Shown here piece by piece: positions 14,093-23,395 of a stretch of DNA of 64,000 bases. Under the pieces are notes generated by a model, which made no database searches, was not told where the DNA came from, and saw only the letters and a list, made by a program, of their open reading frames with translations. The stretch spans positions 1 through 64,000 of the forward strand of contig NZ_RJZE01000016.1 in the NCBI RefSeq assembly GCF_003986935.1, in the 5' to 3' direction. Position 1 is the first letter of the stretch. Every line of letters starts with the position of its first letter. Both the position numbers and the translations under genes were made by a program. The stretch is from Paraburkholderia kururiensis JCM 10599 = LMG 19447 (lineage in GTDB: Bacteria; Pseudomonadota; Gammaproteobacteria; Burkholderiales; Burkholderiaceae).

Positions 14093-16384
14093 TCAAACGC
14101 GTTGCGTAACCCGCTTCGCCGTTGCGACCGGTTGCAGTCGCGTAGGCTCCACACGGCGCAGCAGGCGCAGCGCGAACCAGCCCAGGTAGAGCACGCCCGC
14201 GGCGAACAGCACGTCGCCCGGCACACGCATCCACACGAGCGCCTGCATGATGGGCGCGTGCACGATCTCAGGCGAACGCGCGTACCAGAGTCCCTTGCTG
14301 ACGCTCGCCCAGGCTTCGTAGATACCCGAGGGCAGAATCGAGAGGAACACCATCATGAAGAGACCCACGTTGAGCAGCCAGAAGGCGGGCTTGAGCAGCG
14401 TGTCGTCCCACGCGGCGCGCGGCGAGAGGCCACGCAGGCAGAACAGCATCAGACCGATGCCGAGCATGCCGTACACACCGAAGAGCGCGGCATGGCCGTG
14501 GGCCGGCGTCATGTTGAGGCCCTGCACGTAGTAGAGCGAGATGGGCGGATTGATCGCGAAGCCGAGCAGGCCCGCGCCCACCGTGTTCCACACGCCCACG
14601 GCCACGAAGCAGAGAATCACCCACTTGTAGGTTTGCACCCACGGCGCGGCTTCCGTTCTGCGATACGTGTGCCAGCCTTCCAGGCCAATCAGCGCGAGCG
14701 GCACCACTTCGCACGCGGAGAACACCGCACCCACGGCGATCACGGCAGTCGAGGCGCCGGTGAAGTACAGGTGGTGCAGCGTGCCGAGAATGCCGCCCGA
14801 GAGGAACACGATGGTTTCGAGCACGATGGCGCGATTGGCGCTTTCGATGCGAATCAGCCCGAGCCTCGAGAAAATCAGCGCGATTACTGCCGTGGCGAAC
14901 ACTTCAAAGAAGCCTTCCACCCAGAGGTGCACGAGCCACCATCTCCAGTACTCGATCATCGAGTAGTGCGTGTGTTGACCCCACGCAAGCGACGACGCGT
15001 AGAAGAGCCCGATGCAGGTCGCGGAGAGGAACACCATGGCGATCAAGCCGCGTCCGCTCGTGTTGCGGTCCTTGAGTGCGGGCAGCAGCGCGCGGCCCAG
15101 CAGGAACAGCCAGAACAGCAGGCCGACGAACAGCAGCAGTTGCCACACGCGGCCCATGCTCGTATAGGCGAGCCCTTGATTACCGAGCCAGAAGCTGAAG
15201 TTCGTGCCGAGATGCTGCAAAGAGCCGATCCAGCCCAGCGCCGTGGACCCGGCCACGATGAAGATCAGCGCCCAGAACAGCACGTCGACGCCGAGCTTTT
15301 GCAGCTTCGGCTCGCGCCCCGAGAGCAGCGGCGCAATGTAGAGACCGGTAGCGAGCCAGGCCGTGGCGATCCACAGCACGCCGAGCTGCGTGTGAATCGT
15401 GCGGCTCACCACCCAGGGCAGCACTTCTGCAAGCGGCAAGCCGAAGAAGCTGTGTCCTTCCACCGCGTAGTGTGCGGTGATGGCGCCCATGCCGACCTGC
15501 GTGAGCAATAGCGCGATGACCACATAGAAGTACTTCTTCGTCGCACGCATGGAAGGCGTGGGTTCCACGCTGAAGAGCGGGTCCGTAGCGGGCGTTTGCG
15601 CCGGCGTTTCGTCGCTGTTGTGCGCCGTGTGGTACCAGATCATGCCGGCGATGCCGCCCAGCAGCAGGATCACGCTCGCAATCGACCACATGCCGTTGGC
15701 CACCGTGGGCGTATTGCCGACGAGCGGCTCATGCGGCCAGTTGTTGGTGTACGTGATGTCCGATTGCCCGGGCCGGTTCGTGGTGGCCGACCACGCCGAC
15801 CAGAACACGAACGAGGCGAGCGCGGTGCGGTCCGCGGCATTCGGAACGGAGCCGGCGGTCATCGCGTATTGGTCGCGCAGCGTGTCGAGCGAGGCGTCCG
15901 TGCCGAACAGGCCTTCGTAGTGCGCGGCGACCTCGCGAATGGCGACCGCCCGCGCGTCGGATACCGTGAGCCGGCCCGAGGCGGCGTCGTACCGGTTGGC
16001 GCGCATTTCGCGCTGCAGCCGTGCGTCGAGCAAGCCTTGCTGGTCGGCGGGCAGCGCCTGCCAGGTTTTGCCGAACTGCTGTTGGGCCCAGACGTCGCGC
16101 AGCCGCAGCGCTTCGCGGTGCAGCCAGTCGGCGGACCAGTCGGGCGCCACATAGCTGCCGTGGCCCCACACCGTGCCCACCTGCTGGCCGCCCGCCGCGA
16201 GCCATACCTGCTGGCCGCGGCGGATCTGGTCGCCCGTGAAGAGCGGCTGGCCGCTTTCGGTCACCACTTCGTTCGGAATCGGCGGTGCCGACAGATAGAT
16301 TTCCCTGCCCAACCACAGCAGGGCCCCAAATGACAGCAGGCAGACGAGCCCGAGCCATGTCCATAAACGACGCGTAGATTGCAC
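14093..16384 (-). CDS. norZ: quinol-dependent nitric oxide reductase (NorZ/qNorB)
   Basis: Reduces 2 NO to N2O with electrons from quinol in the inner membrane. A long N-terminal extracytoplasmic domain between TM1 and TM2 (about 30-240) marks the single-subunit qNor form. Haem-copper-oxidase-type ligands are visible: TIHTQLGV near 330, WLVHLWVEGFFEV near 488 (His plus Glu), GTLHHLYFTGAS near 536 and AHGHAALFG near 628. The GTG at 16384 (VQSTRRLW) is preferred over the upstream ATG because AAGGAG lies 6 bases before it. At 763 residues it has normal length. It is the first gene of a four-gene leftward operon and has a promoter overlapping a candidate NsrR site. Confidence 0.95.
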   Translation of the reverse strand: MQSTRRLWTWLGLVCLLSFGALLWLGREIYLSAPPIPNEVVTESGQPLFTGDQIRRGQQVWLAAGGQQVGTVWGHGSYVAPDWSADWLHREALRLRDVWAQQQFGKTWQALPADQQGLLDARLQREMRANRYDAASGRLTVSDARAVAIREVAAHYEGLFGTDASLDTLRDQYAMTAGSVPNAADRTALASFVFWSAWSATTNRPGQSDITYTNNWPHEPLVGNTPTVANGMWSIASVILLLGGIAGMIWYHTAHNSDETPAQTPATDPLFSVEPTPSMRATKKYFYVVIALLLTQVGMGAITAHYAVEGHSFFGLPLAEVLPWVVSRTIHTQLGVLWIATAWLATGLYIAPLLSGREPKLQKLGVDVLFWALIFIVAGSTALGWIGSLQHLGTNFSFWLGNQGLAYTSMGRVWQLLLFVGLLFWLFLLGRALLPALKDRNTSGRGLIAMVFLSATCIGLFYASSLAWGQHTHYSMIEYWRWWLVHLWVEGFFEVFATAVIALIFSRLGLIRIESANRAIVLETIVFLSGGILGTLHHLYFTGASTAVIAVGAVFSACEVVPLALIGLEGWHTYRRTEAAPWVQTYKWVILCFVAVGVWNTVGAGLLGFAINPPISLYYVQGLNMTPAHGHAALFGVYGMLGIGLMLFCLRGLSPRAAWDDTLLKPAFWLLNVGLFMMVFLSILPSGIYEAWASVSKGLWYARSPEIVHAPIMQALVWMRVPGDVLFAAGVLYLGWFALRLLRRVEPTRLQPVATAKRVTQRV

Positions 16385-16448
16385 TTTCTTCTCCTTCCCA
16401 GCGGATGCCGCAAATGTGTCTGCGATCGCGTTGGGCTCGCAGGCGTTA

Positions 16449-16471
16449 AACATTCATTTCTCGTAAATGTT
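16449..16471. promoter_or_regulatory. candidate NsrR operator of norZ
   Basis: AACATT (16449-16454) is mirrored by AATGTT (16466-16471) within a 23-base, 11-1-11 dyad like the one before nsrR. It lies directly downstream of the -10 hexamer at 16478-16483, the expected position for a repressor that blocks initiation. Confidence 0.6.
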
Positions 16472-16477
16472 ATCGGC

Positions 16478-16507
16478 ATCATAGGTCGCGCTCAAAAGGG
16501 ATGTAAA
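16478..16507 (-). promoter_or_regulatory. probable sigma-70 promoter of norZ
   Basis: On the minus strand TTTACA (16507-16502), 18 bases, then TATGAT (16483-16478); each hexamer matches the consensus at 5 of 6 positions. Transcription would start near 16470, inside the candidate NsrR operator, leaving a leader of about 85 bases. Confidence 0.55.
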
Positions 16508-16688
16508 GCGCGAAAAGCAAGCGTCGCGACGGCATGGCCGGAGCGGTGCCGAAGGAAAAATATATTGAAAATATGTATTTAGGCGCGTTGGCCGGCACAG
16601 CGCCGCAGGTGGGCTGCGCTGTTTGGCCGCAGCCTCTTGAAGCGACGCGCGTGGTGAAGAAACAGCGGAAGGCGGCGCCTGGGCGCTC

Positions 16689-17597
16689 TTATATAGAGGA
16701 CGTGACGGAGGCCGCGGGCTCGAACGTTTTCGCGATGCAGTCGATCAGCGTACGCACGCGCCGCGGCTGCACGGCGCTTGCCGGGTAGACGATGCGCAGA
16801 TCGATGTCGCCCGCCGAATAGTCGCTGAGTAGCTCCACGAGCGCGCCCGAGGCGAGGTCCGCCTCCACGTCGAACAGCGACTTCAGCCCAATGCCGTGGC
16901 CGTCCAGGCACCATTGGCGCGCGAGCCCGCCGTCGTTGGCCACGCGGCGGCCGCGCACCATCACGCGCTGGATGGTGCCGTCGATGCGGAACGGCCATTC
17001 GCCGTAGAGATCCTGGCCGAAGCGCACCACGATGCAGTCGTGCGCCGTGAGGTCGTTGGGATGCTGCGGCGTGCCGTGTGCAGCGAGGTATGCCGGCGAA
17101 GCGCACACAAGCCGCCGATACCCGCCCAGCGACCGGCTGCGCAGCGAGCTGTCGGCAAGCATGCCGTGGCGGATGGCGAAGTCGAGCCCCTGGCCCACGA
17201 GGTCGACGTAACCGTCGCTCAGGTGCAGGTCCACGGTGACGCCGGGATGGTCGGCCATGAAGGCGTCGAGAATCGGCACGATGCGGCGTCGGCCCATGTC
17301 GAGCGGCGCGCTCAGGCGAATGGGCCCGGACAGCGTGTGCATGCCCAGCTTGATGGTGCTTTCCACTTCCTCCGCCTCGGCCAGCAGCCGCCGCGCGCCG
17401 GCCACGAGCATGCGCCCCTCGTCGGTGAGGCTGATGGCGCGTGTGGTGCGCACGAGGAGCGCCGCCCCGTAGTACTTCTCCAGCGAAGCCAGCCGCTCGG
17501 AGACCGTGGCCGGCGAAAGCCCGAAGTCCCGCCCCGCCGCCGCGAGGCCGCCTTTCTCCACGATGCGCAGGAACAGCGCGAGATTTTCCAGAATCAC
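16689..17597 (-). CDS. LysR-family transcriptional regulator
   Basis: A 302-residue DNA-binding regulator. The N-terminal winged helix (LALFLRIVEKGGLAAAGRDF, then GLSPATVSERLASLEKYYGA) is followed by the LysR substrate domain (about 90-295: LSGPIRLSAPLDMGRRRI and onward). The GTG at 17597 follows a GGAG and gives the usual LysR length; the longer frame reading through 18245 overlaps the divergent reductase and is rejected. It is divergent from the aldo/keto reductase gene with a 117-base gap, so it most likely controls that gene and itself. The inducer is unknown. Confidence 0.92.
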   Translation of the reverse strand: MILENLALFLRIVEKGGLAAAGRDFGLSPATVSERLASLEKYYGAALLVRTTRAISLTDEGRMLVAGARRLLAEAEEVESTIKLGMHTLSGPIRLSAPLDMGRRRIVPILDAFMADHPGVTVDLHLSDGYVDLVGQGLDFAIRHGMLADSSLRSRSLGGYRRLVCASPAYLAAHGTPQHPNDLTAHDCIVVRFGQDLYGEWPFRIDGTIQRVMVRGRRVANDGGLARQWCLDGHGIGLKSLFDVEADLASGALVELLSDYSAGDIDLRIVYPASAVQPRRVRTLIDCIAKTFEPAASVTSSI

Positions 17598-17714
17598 TTT
17601 TCGGCACTCCCGAAATATTTTTTCGAAACCTACCCGATTATCAGGAAAAGCCGCAAGGGCTACAGTCTGGCGCGCAACTGCCATCAACGGACTCAACAGG
17701 GAAAGGAATCCGCC

Positions 17715-18752
<1,038 letters not shown>

Positions 18753-18783
18753 TGTGCCGATGCGGGTGAGAGGGCGAAATGCC

Positions 18784-19878
18784 TTAATGAGGTTCGCCCG
18801 GCATTGCGTACAAGACCAGATCAGCGCCGTCGATGCCGTGATAGCGCATCGACAGCCGGTACCCGAGCCGATGCAACCGCAAGGGAATCTCGATCATGTC
18901 CGGCGCGTGGTGATAGATGCTCACGGCGAGCATGGGCTTCTTCTCGCGAAGAAGCTCCAGCGATTCGGTGATGATGGCCGACTCCGCGCCTTCCACGTCG
19001 AACTTGACGTAGCACGGGCCGTCCACGTCCTTCATGAAATGTTCGAGCGTATGGCAGCGCACCACGACCTGGCCGTTTTCGGACAGCCGCGCCGCCATGT
19101 CGCCGGTCGCATCGAACCGGAGTTCGCCTTCTTTGCCGTCCACCGCCGCGTGGTGCGCGACGTGATCGATGCCAAGCGCCGCGAGATACGCTCGCAGCTT
19201 CGCGAAATTCTGCGGGTCTGCTTCGATCGCGATGATCTTGCCCGGACGCGGAAAGTGCTCGACGAAGAGCTTCACCGTGTCGCCGTCGAAGGCGCCGGCG
19301 TCGATGAAACTGACTTTCTCCTCGAACGGTAAGCCGATGCCGTCCGGGAAATACGGCGTGGCCGAATGCTCCTCGAAATTCCATTCGAGCGTGAGGCGAA
19401 ACGTGAGCTGTTCCAGGAACGTGCGGCGCGAGGTTTCATCGGCCAGCGCTTCGTACAGCGCCACGATGTCGTCCCGATAGCGGCGATAGACGTCCGGATG
19501 CGCGGCGTGTGCAAACGTCAGTTGCGGAAAGAGCCACGGTATATGCATGAACGACAGCGTGTTCGGACCGAATCGCTGCAGCGTCTTGAGGTAGTCGTGG
19601 CGCGGATTGTGGATGCACACGATCACCGTGGTCGAAGGGTCGGGCCGCTCGCCGAACACCGGCAACCCTTCGATCGTCGTGCCCCGCTTGCCGGGCGTGT
19701 CGTCGATGAATCCACGCGGCTCGACACCGATCTGCCTGAACTGCGCGAGCGCCGCGCGTCCCATGTTGCCTGCGCCGAGCAGGCAGAAGTTGTTCGGATC
19801 GAAAGCGGCCGTCTTCGCTTCGAGTTCGCGGGCCGCGCGGTCGAACAGCGCATCGATGGTTTCGTGGAGGGATGTCAT
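18784..19878 (-). CDS. FkbM-family methyltransferase
   Basis: 364 residues. The N-terminal half has a Rossmann-like nucleotide-binding start (NFCLLGAGNMGRAAL, about 30-44). The C-terminal half is an SAM-dependent FkbM methyltransferase (VSFIDAGAFDGDTVKLF near 193, IIAIEADPQNF, then YVKFDVEGAESAI near 289). FkbM enzymes O-methylate sugars or natural products. Its ATG overlaps the stop of the PhyH gene (ATGA), so the two are translationally coupled. It is the last gene of the leftward glycan operon and probably caps the glycan by methylation. Confidence 0.88.
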   Translation of the reverse strand: MTSLHETIDALFDRAARELEAKTAAFDPNNFCLLGAGNMGRAALAQFRQIGVEPRGFIDDTPGKRGTTIEGLPVFGERPDPSTTVIVCIHNPRHDYLKTLQRFGPNTLSFMHIPWLFPQLTFAHAAHPDVYRRYRDDIVALYEALADETSRRTFLEQLTFRLTLEWNFEEHSATPYFPDGIGLPFEEKVSFIDAGAFDGDTVKLFVEHFPRPGKIIAIEADPQNFAKLRAYLAALGIDHVAHHAAVDGKEGELRFDATGDMAARLSENGQVVVRCHTLEHFMKDVDGPCYVKFDVEGAESAIITESLELLREKKPMLAVSIYHHAPDMIEIPLRLHRLGYRLSMRYHGIDGADLVLYAMPGEPH

Positions 19879-20696
19879 AGCCTGTTGATCCTGCTTTGCC
19901 GCCATTCGATGGCAGACGGTGCCGTCTTTCGGCCCTGGCCGAAGAACACGCGCTCTTCGTTCGTTTTCAGGCGGTCGCCCAGCATGCCCATGAAGTCGTA
20001 TTGCTGGGCCATGAACGGCGGCACGATGATGTGATTGACGGCGCGCCGCTTCGCGTTCGACGAATTCTTTCCGGTGCGGTGAAACAGCATGCTGTCGAAT
20101 AGAATCCAGTCGCCGGGCTGCGCGTGCACGCACAACTGGTTTTCCAGCACGTAGCGGTCCGACGGAAATTGCTCGACCTTGTGCGTGGCGGGCAGCACAT
20201 AAGTGCCGCCCGTGACGTCGTCGAACGGATCCACGCAAAGCAGCGCGCTCAGTGCGAGACAGCGCGACGAAGTCCAGTGTTGGTAGTTCAGGTCGCGATG
20301 CCACGAGAACTGATAGTGGTTCGTCGTGGGCACGTTGATGATCGCGTTCTGGGAATACAGGATGTAGTTCCTGCCCAGTAGCGCGTTTGCCACGGCGTGC
20401 ACCTTGGGGTCCATCGCGACATCGACGAACAGGTCGAAATCGGCGCAGGGCGCTCTCGCGATGTTCGCGTCGTTGATTCGAGCCAGGTTTTGCTCGCCGC
20501 CCAGAATCTCGCACTGCTTCTGGTACGACTTGTCCGAATACTCCGAGACAAGCGCGATCGTGGCGGCATCGAAGCTGCCTGGAATGATGCTATAGCCCTT
20601 CGTGAAAATCTCTTCGACGCAGAAGTCGATGTCCGTGGCCGATGTGTGCCGTTCGGTGATGCCGTGGCAGATAACGTGTTGGTCGAGCGTGCTCAT
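19875..20696 (-). CDS. phytanoyl-CoA dioxygenase (PhyH)-family protein
   Basis: A 273-residue Fe(II)/2-oxoglutarate-dependent oxygenase. The metal triad is visible as H133 and D135 (FSWHRDLNYQ) and H206 (MLFHRTGKNS). GGTYVLPATHK is a typical loop following the facial triad start. It probably hydroxylates a sugar, acyl group or small metabolite in the glycan pathway. It overlaps the FkbM gene by 4 bases and follows the FemAB-like gene by 29 bases. The substrate is not known. Confidence 0.88.
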   Translation of the reverse strand: MSTLDQHVICHGITERHTSATDIDFCVEEIFTKGYSIIPGSFDAATIALVSEYSDKSYQKQCEILGGEQNLARINDANIARAPCADFDLFVDVAMDPKVHAVANALLGRNYILYSQNAIINVPTTNHYQFSWHRDLNYQHWTSSRCLALSALLCVDPFDDVTGGTYVLPATHKVEQFPSDRYVLENQLCVHAQPGDWILFDSMLFHRTGKNSSNAKRRAVNHIIVPPFMAQQYDFMGMLGDRLKTNEERVFFGQGRKTAPSAIEWRQSRINRL

Positions 20697-20725
20697 TGTC
20701 TGGGTGAGATATCAAGCGATCGGAT

Positions 20726-21664
20726 TCAAAGCGGCCACGAATAGAAATCGTGCACGACGGTGCGCGCGCCGAACGCCTCTTTCTGGGCGATGAGCCCCGC
20801 GTTCAGTTTCAATCCCTGCTCTTCGGTCGAAATGCCGAAGCTGAAAAACTTGCGGTCGCGATACTTCGCGATCAGTTCGGCCACCAGCAGGTCCAGTGCG
20901 CCGATTTCGCGGCCGTCATCGGAATTCGCCATGTATTGCGTGTGGACGACGTGCCCGAAGTCGTACACGACGACACCGGCGAGCAGCGCTTCTTCCCGTT
21001 GCGCGACGTGCAGCGTGATGGCATCGGGAAAACGTCCCGACAGCAACTTCAGTTCAGCGCAAGAGTGCGTGGGCTTCGCGCCGAACTTCCCGAGCACCTG
21101 CGAAAGCAGCGCGTGAAAGCCCTCGAAGTCCTGCGACTGCTGAACCGTGAGGCCGCATTTCTTCGCCTTGTTGATGGCCCACTTGCGGCCCTTCGAAAAC
21201 GAAAACGGCTCTTGCAGATGAATCACCGACGACGCGTCGCGCCGAATCAGCTTCGCGCCGGCGCAGGTCAACGCATAGAGATCGTTCTGGCAAGGCAGGC
21301 GGTGAAATACCGTGGGAATCGCCTTGTAGACGATCGTCTGGATGCCGAGCGTGCGGTAGTGTTCCCGAATCGCGGCGAAGGCGAGCAAGGTGTCGTGCGT
21401 GCCCAGGTCTTCGGTGTGAAGCAGTCCGCCGTAGGTGAGCCCGCCGTGCGAACTCACCGTGTCGCTGCTGCGGCTCGCAGGAAACACGGCCACGGGTTTC
21501 TGGTTGCGCAACAGGATCAGCGAGCAGTCATCGAACCGGTCCCGGTGGTAATCCATGTAGCCGCGCAGATGCAGCAGATTGCCGTTGCACGACTGCCGCA
21601 CCGTCTGGTCCCAGAGGGCAGCGTCTTCCGTCGAATAGGGCTTGAGCGAGATTGTCGTGTCCAC
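20726..21664 (-). CDS. GNAT/FemAB-like acyltransferase
   Basis: 312 residues with the doubled GNAT fold of FemAB/BioF2-like proteins: LLHLRGYMDYHRDRF near the N-terminus, GGLTYGGLLH, then RKWAINKAKKCGLTVQQSQ and HTQYMANSDDGREIGALDLL, GLKLNAGLIAQKEAFGA. Proteins of this kind in sugar clusters transfer an amino acid or acyl group onto an amino sugar. In this operon it would N-acylate the amino sugar made by the FdtA/FdtB pair; that is inference from context. No membrane segments. Confidence 0.75.
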   Translation of the reverse strand: MDTTISLKPYSTEDAALWDQTVRQSCNGNLLHLRGYMDYHRDRFDDCSLILLRNQKPVAVFPASRSSDTVSSHGGLTYGGLLHTEDLGTHDTLLAFAAIREHYRTLGIQTIVYKAIPTVFHRLPCQNDLYALTCAGAKLIRRDASSVIHLQEPFSFSKGRKWAINKAKKCGLTVQQSQDFEGFHALLSQVLGKFGAKPTHSCAELKLLSGRFPDAITLHVAQREEALLAGVVVYDFGHVVHTQYMANSDDGREIGALDLLVAELIAKYRDRKFFSFGISTEEQGLKLNAGLIAQKEAFGARTVVHDFYSWPL

Positions 21665-21679
21665 GGCCGGTGTCGAGGT

Positions 21680-22630
21680 TCAGCGTGGTTCGATCTCGTC
21701 GAGCGTTACGCCCGTCGCCTTTGCGCAGCCGAAGCCGTCGTAGCCCATGTTGTTGCCGTTGTAGAACATGTAGGTGTCGTCGCGCACGGTAATCAACGCG
21801 GGGTAGCAGAGCGTTTGCGCGTCCCAGCCGGTTGCCGAGAGCGCGATGCCCAGCTGATCGTCGTGCCGCGTCCAGCGCCTGCCATCGGGCGAGCGCGCGA
21901 GCCCGGGGAAGTAGTCGCCCTCGCGCGTGCCCTTCGTGTAATACATGACGTGCTCGCCGCCCATCACGTAGACGCGCGGCCGGCCGATGCGGTACTCGCT
22001 GCCGCGCACGTCGACGCAGAGATCGCCTTGCCGCGGCACGTCGAGCAGGTCGTCGGCTTCGACGTAGCGAATGTGATATTGCGGAAACGGCTTGCCGTCG
22101 ATGATTTCCCAATCGTCGCCGGATGCGTACCAGAGCCGCCAGCGGCCGTTTTCGAAGCGCGCCGTGTGGATCGCGCCGATGGTGGACTGGCCCGCTGCGC
22201 GATCGAGAATCGGCGATTCGCTGATACGCGCAAACGAATGGCCGCCGTCGGTGGAAAGCGCGACACCGCTGAAGGCGAGGAACTTGGCCTTCGCCACGAG
22301 CTGAAAGCCCACGTAGAACAGGTACACGCCGCGCGGGCCGCGCACGACGTCGCCCAGAATGACGCCGTTGTCGTCGAAGCAGCCGTTGCGGCCGATGTCG
22401 AGCACGGGGGCATCCGACACATGAACGACGCGTCGAGGGTCTTCGGCGTCCACATCCACGTAGCCGATGCGGCTCACGCCCGCTTCGTCGCGAAAGCCCG
22501 CATACACGCGAATCGTGCGGTCATCGAGCCTGAAGGGCGTGGGTGTGAGCGCCGAGTTCTTCATCCACGGCTTGCCCTGCGTCGCGGTATGAAAAACGGC
22601 GCCCAGTTTTTCCCAATGAATCGTCGTCAT
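21680..22630 (-). CDS. five-bladed beta-propeller (GH43/GH32-like fold) protein
   Basis: 316 residues with repeating blade motifs seen in arabinanase/levansucrase-fold proteins: WMKNSALTPTPFRLDDRTI, then RVYAGFRDEAGVSRIGYV, GVYLFYVGFQ, WRLWYASG and HVMYYTKGTREGDYFPGLA, TYMFYNGNNMGYDGFG. There is no signal peptide, so it acts in the cytosol. Such proteins are glycosidases or non-catalytic sugar-binding factors. Its place between NeuD-like and FemAB-like genes (18- and 15-base gaps) indicates a function in glycan assembly or editing, an unusual setting for this fold. Catalytic acids cannot be assigned with certainty. Confidence 0.7.
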   Translation of the reverse strand: MTTIHWEKLGAVFHTATQGKPWMKNSALTPTPFRLDDRTIRVYAGFRDEAGVSRIGYVDVDAEDPRRVVHVSDAPVLDIGRNGCFDDNGVILGDVVRGPRGVYLFYVGFQLVAKAKFLAFSGVALSTDGGHSFARISESPILDRAAGQSTIGAIHTARFENGRWRLWYASGDDWEIIDGKPFPQYHIRYVEADDLLDVPRQGDLCVDVRGSEYRIGRPRVYVMGGEHVMYYTKGTREGDYFPGLARSPDGRRWTRHDDQLGIALSATGWDAQTLCYPALITVRDDTYMFYNGNNMGYDGFGCAKATGVTLDEIEPR

Positions 22631-22648
22631 GTGCGTGCGGCAGAGGTC

Positions 22649-23314
22649 TTACAGGTCCACTTCGGTGGCGAGCTTGCCCGGCACCTGCTTCGCGCCGGTG
22701 GCAACGTAGACGCGGTTGGCTTCGGTGTCTTTGGTGATGAGGGCGCCCGAGCCGATCACGCATTGATCGCCCACCTTCACATGGTCGTTGAACGTGCTGT
22801 TCACGCCGAGAAAGCAGTATTCGCCAATCTCGCAGTAGCCCGAGATCACCACGTGCGACGAAATGAACGTGTGGTCTTTGACAACGCTGCGGTGGCCCAC
22901 GTGGTTGCCGCTCCACAGAATGCAGTTGTTGCCGATCGTGACAAACGGCTGAATCACGTTGTTCTCGAAGATGAACGTGTTTTCGCCGACCACCGCGTTG
23001 CGCCACACGAACGCGCGCGAGCTGATGTAAGTGGCGAAGCGGTAGCCCTTCTTCTTGGCGTCCAGGTAGAAACGCGTTCGCAGCGCGTTGAGCTGCGACG
23101 ACGGAATCGCCACGAACACGGTGTATTCCGACGGCGGGTAGAGCGTTTCGAGCTCTTCGTATGCAACCACGGGTTTGCCGTTGAGTTCCGGCTGGCGGAT
23201 GTAGTCGCGCTCCACCGAGAACGCCACGACCTTATAGTCGGAATCGTGCGTGAAGTATTCGTCTGCGATCTCGGCCATTTCGCCGGCGCCGATCAATACG
23301 AGTTTCCTGGTCAT
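22649..23314 (-). CDS. NeuD-like sugar O- or N-acyltransferase
   Basis: 221 residues. An N-terminal Rossmann-type domain (KLVLIGAGEMAEIADEYF) precedes a left-handed beta helix of hexapeptide repeats (about 105-200: AVVGENTFIFENNVIQPFV, IGNNCILWSGNHVGHRSVV, then IGEYCFLGVNSTFNDHVKVG). It is a trimeric acetyl-CoA-dependent enzyme of the NeuD/PglD type that acetylates a (dideoxyamino)sugar. It has the catalytic His candidate in NHVGHRS. It lies 81 bases after the GT2 gene and 18 bases before the propeller gene in the operon. Confidence 0.88.
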   Translation of the reverse strand: MTRKLVLIGAGEMAEIADEYFTHDSDYKVVAFSVERDYIRQPELNGKPVVAYEELETLYPPSEYTVFVAIPSSQLNALRTRFYLDAKKKGYRFATYISSRAFVWRNAVVGENTFIFENNVIQPFVTIGNNCILWSGNHVGHRSVVKDHTFISSHVVISGYCEIGEYCFLGVNSTFNDHVKVGDQCVIGSGALITKDTEANRVYVATGAKQVPGKLATEVDL

Positions 23315-23395
23315 CTTTGCTCCTCCTTCAAAGCCCCGGCTATGGATAACCGGGTCTGCTCATACCGCGACTGCCTGTGCCGCGTTACTTGTATC

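Larger units (their letters stand above)
16385..16688. other. norZ control region
   Basis: No gene is seen. On the minus strand it contains the norZ promoter and NsrR-like dyad. At 16558-16580 there is a second AT-rich, weaker dyad of the same 23-base layout (AAATATATTGA-N-AATATGTATTT). The LysR gene ends at its right edge. Confidence 0.5.

Noticed and set aside
13553..15511. 652-codon plus-strand frame
   Set aside because: Antisense to norZ and its neighbours, His/Arg/Glu-rich without any domain.
16558..16580. second NsrR operator upstream of norZ
   Set aside because: Only 7 of 11 positions mirror and it lies about 185 bases from the start codon; it may be just AT-rich DNA, so it is mentioned but not called.
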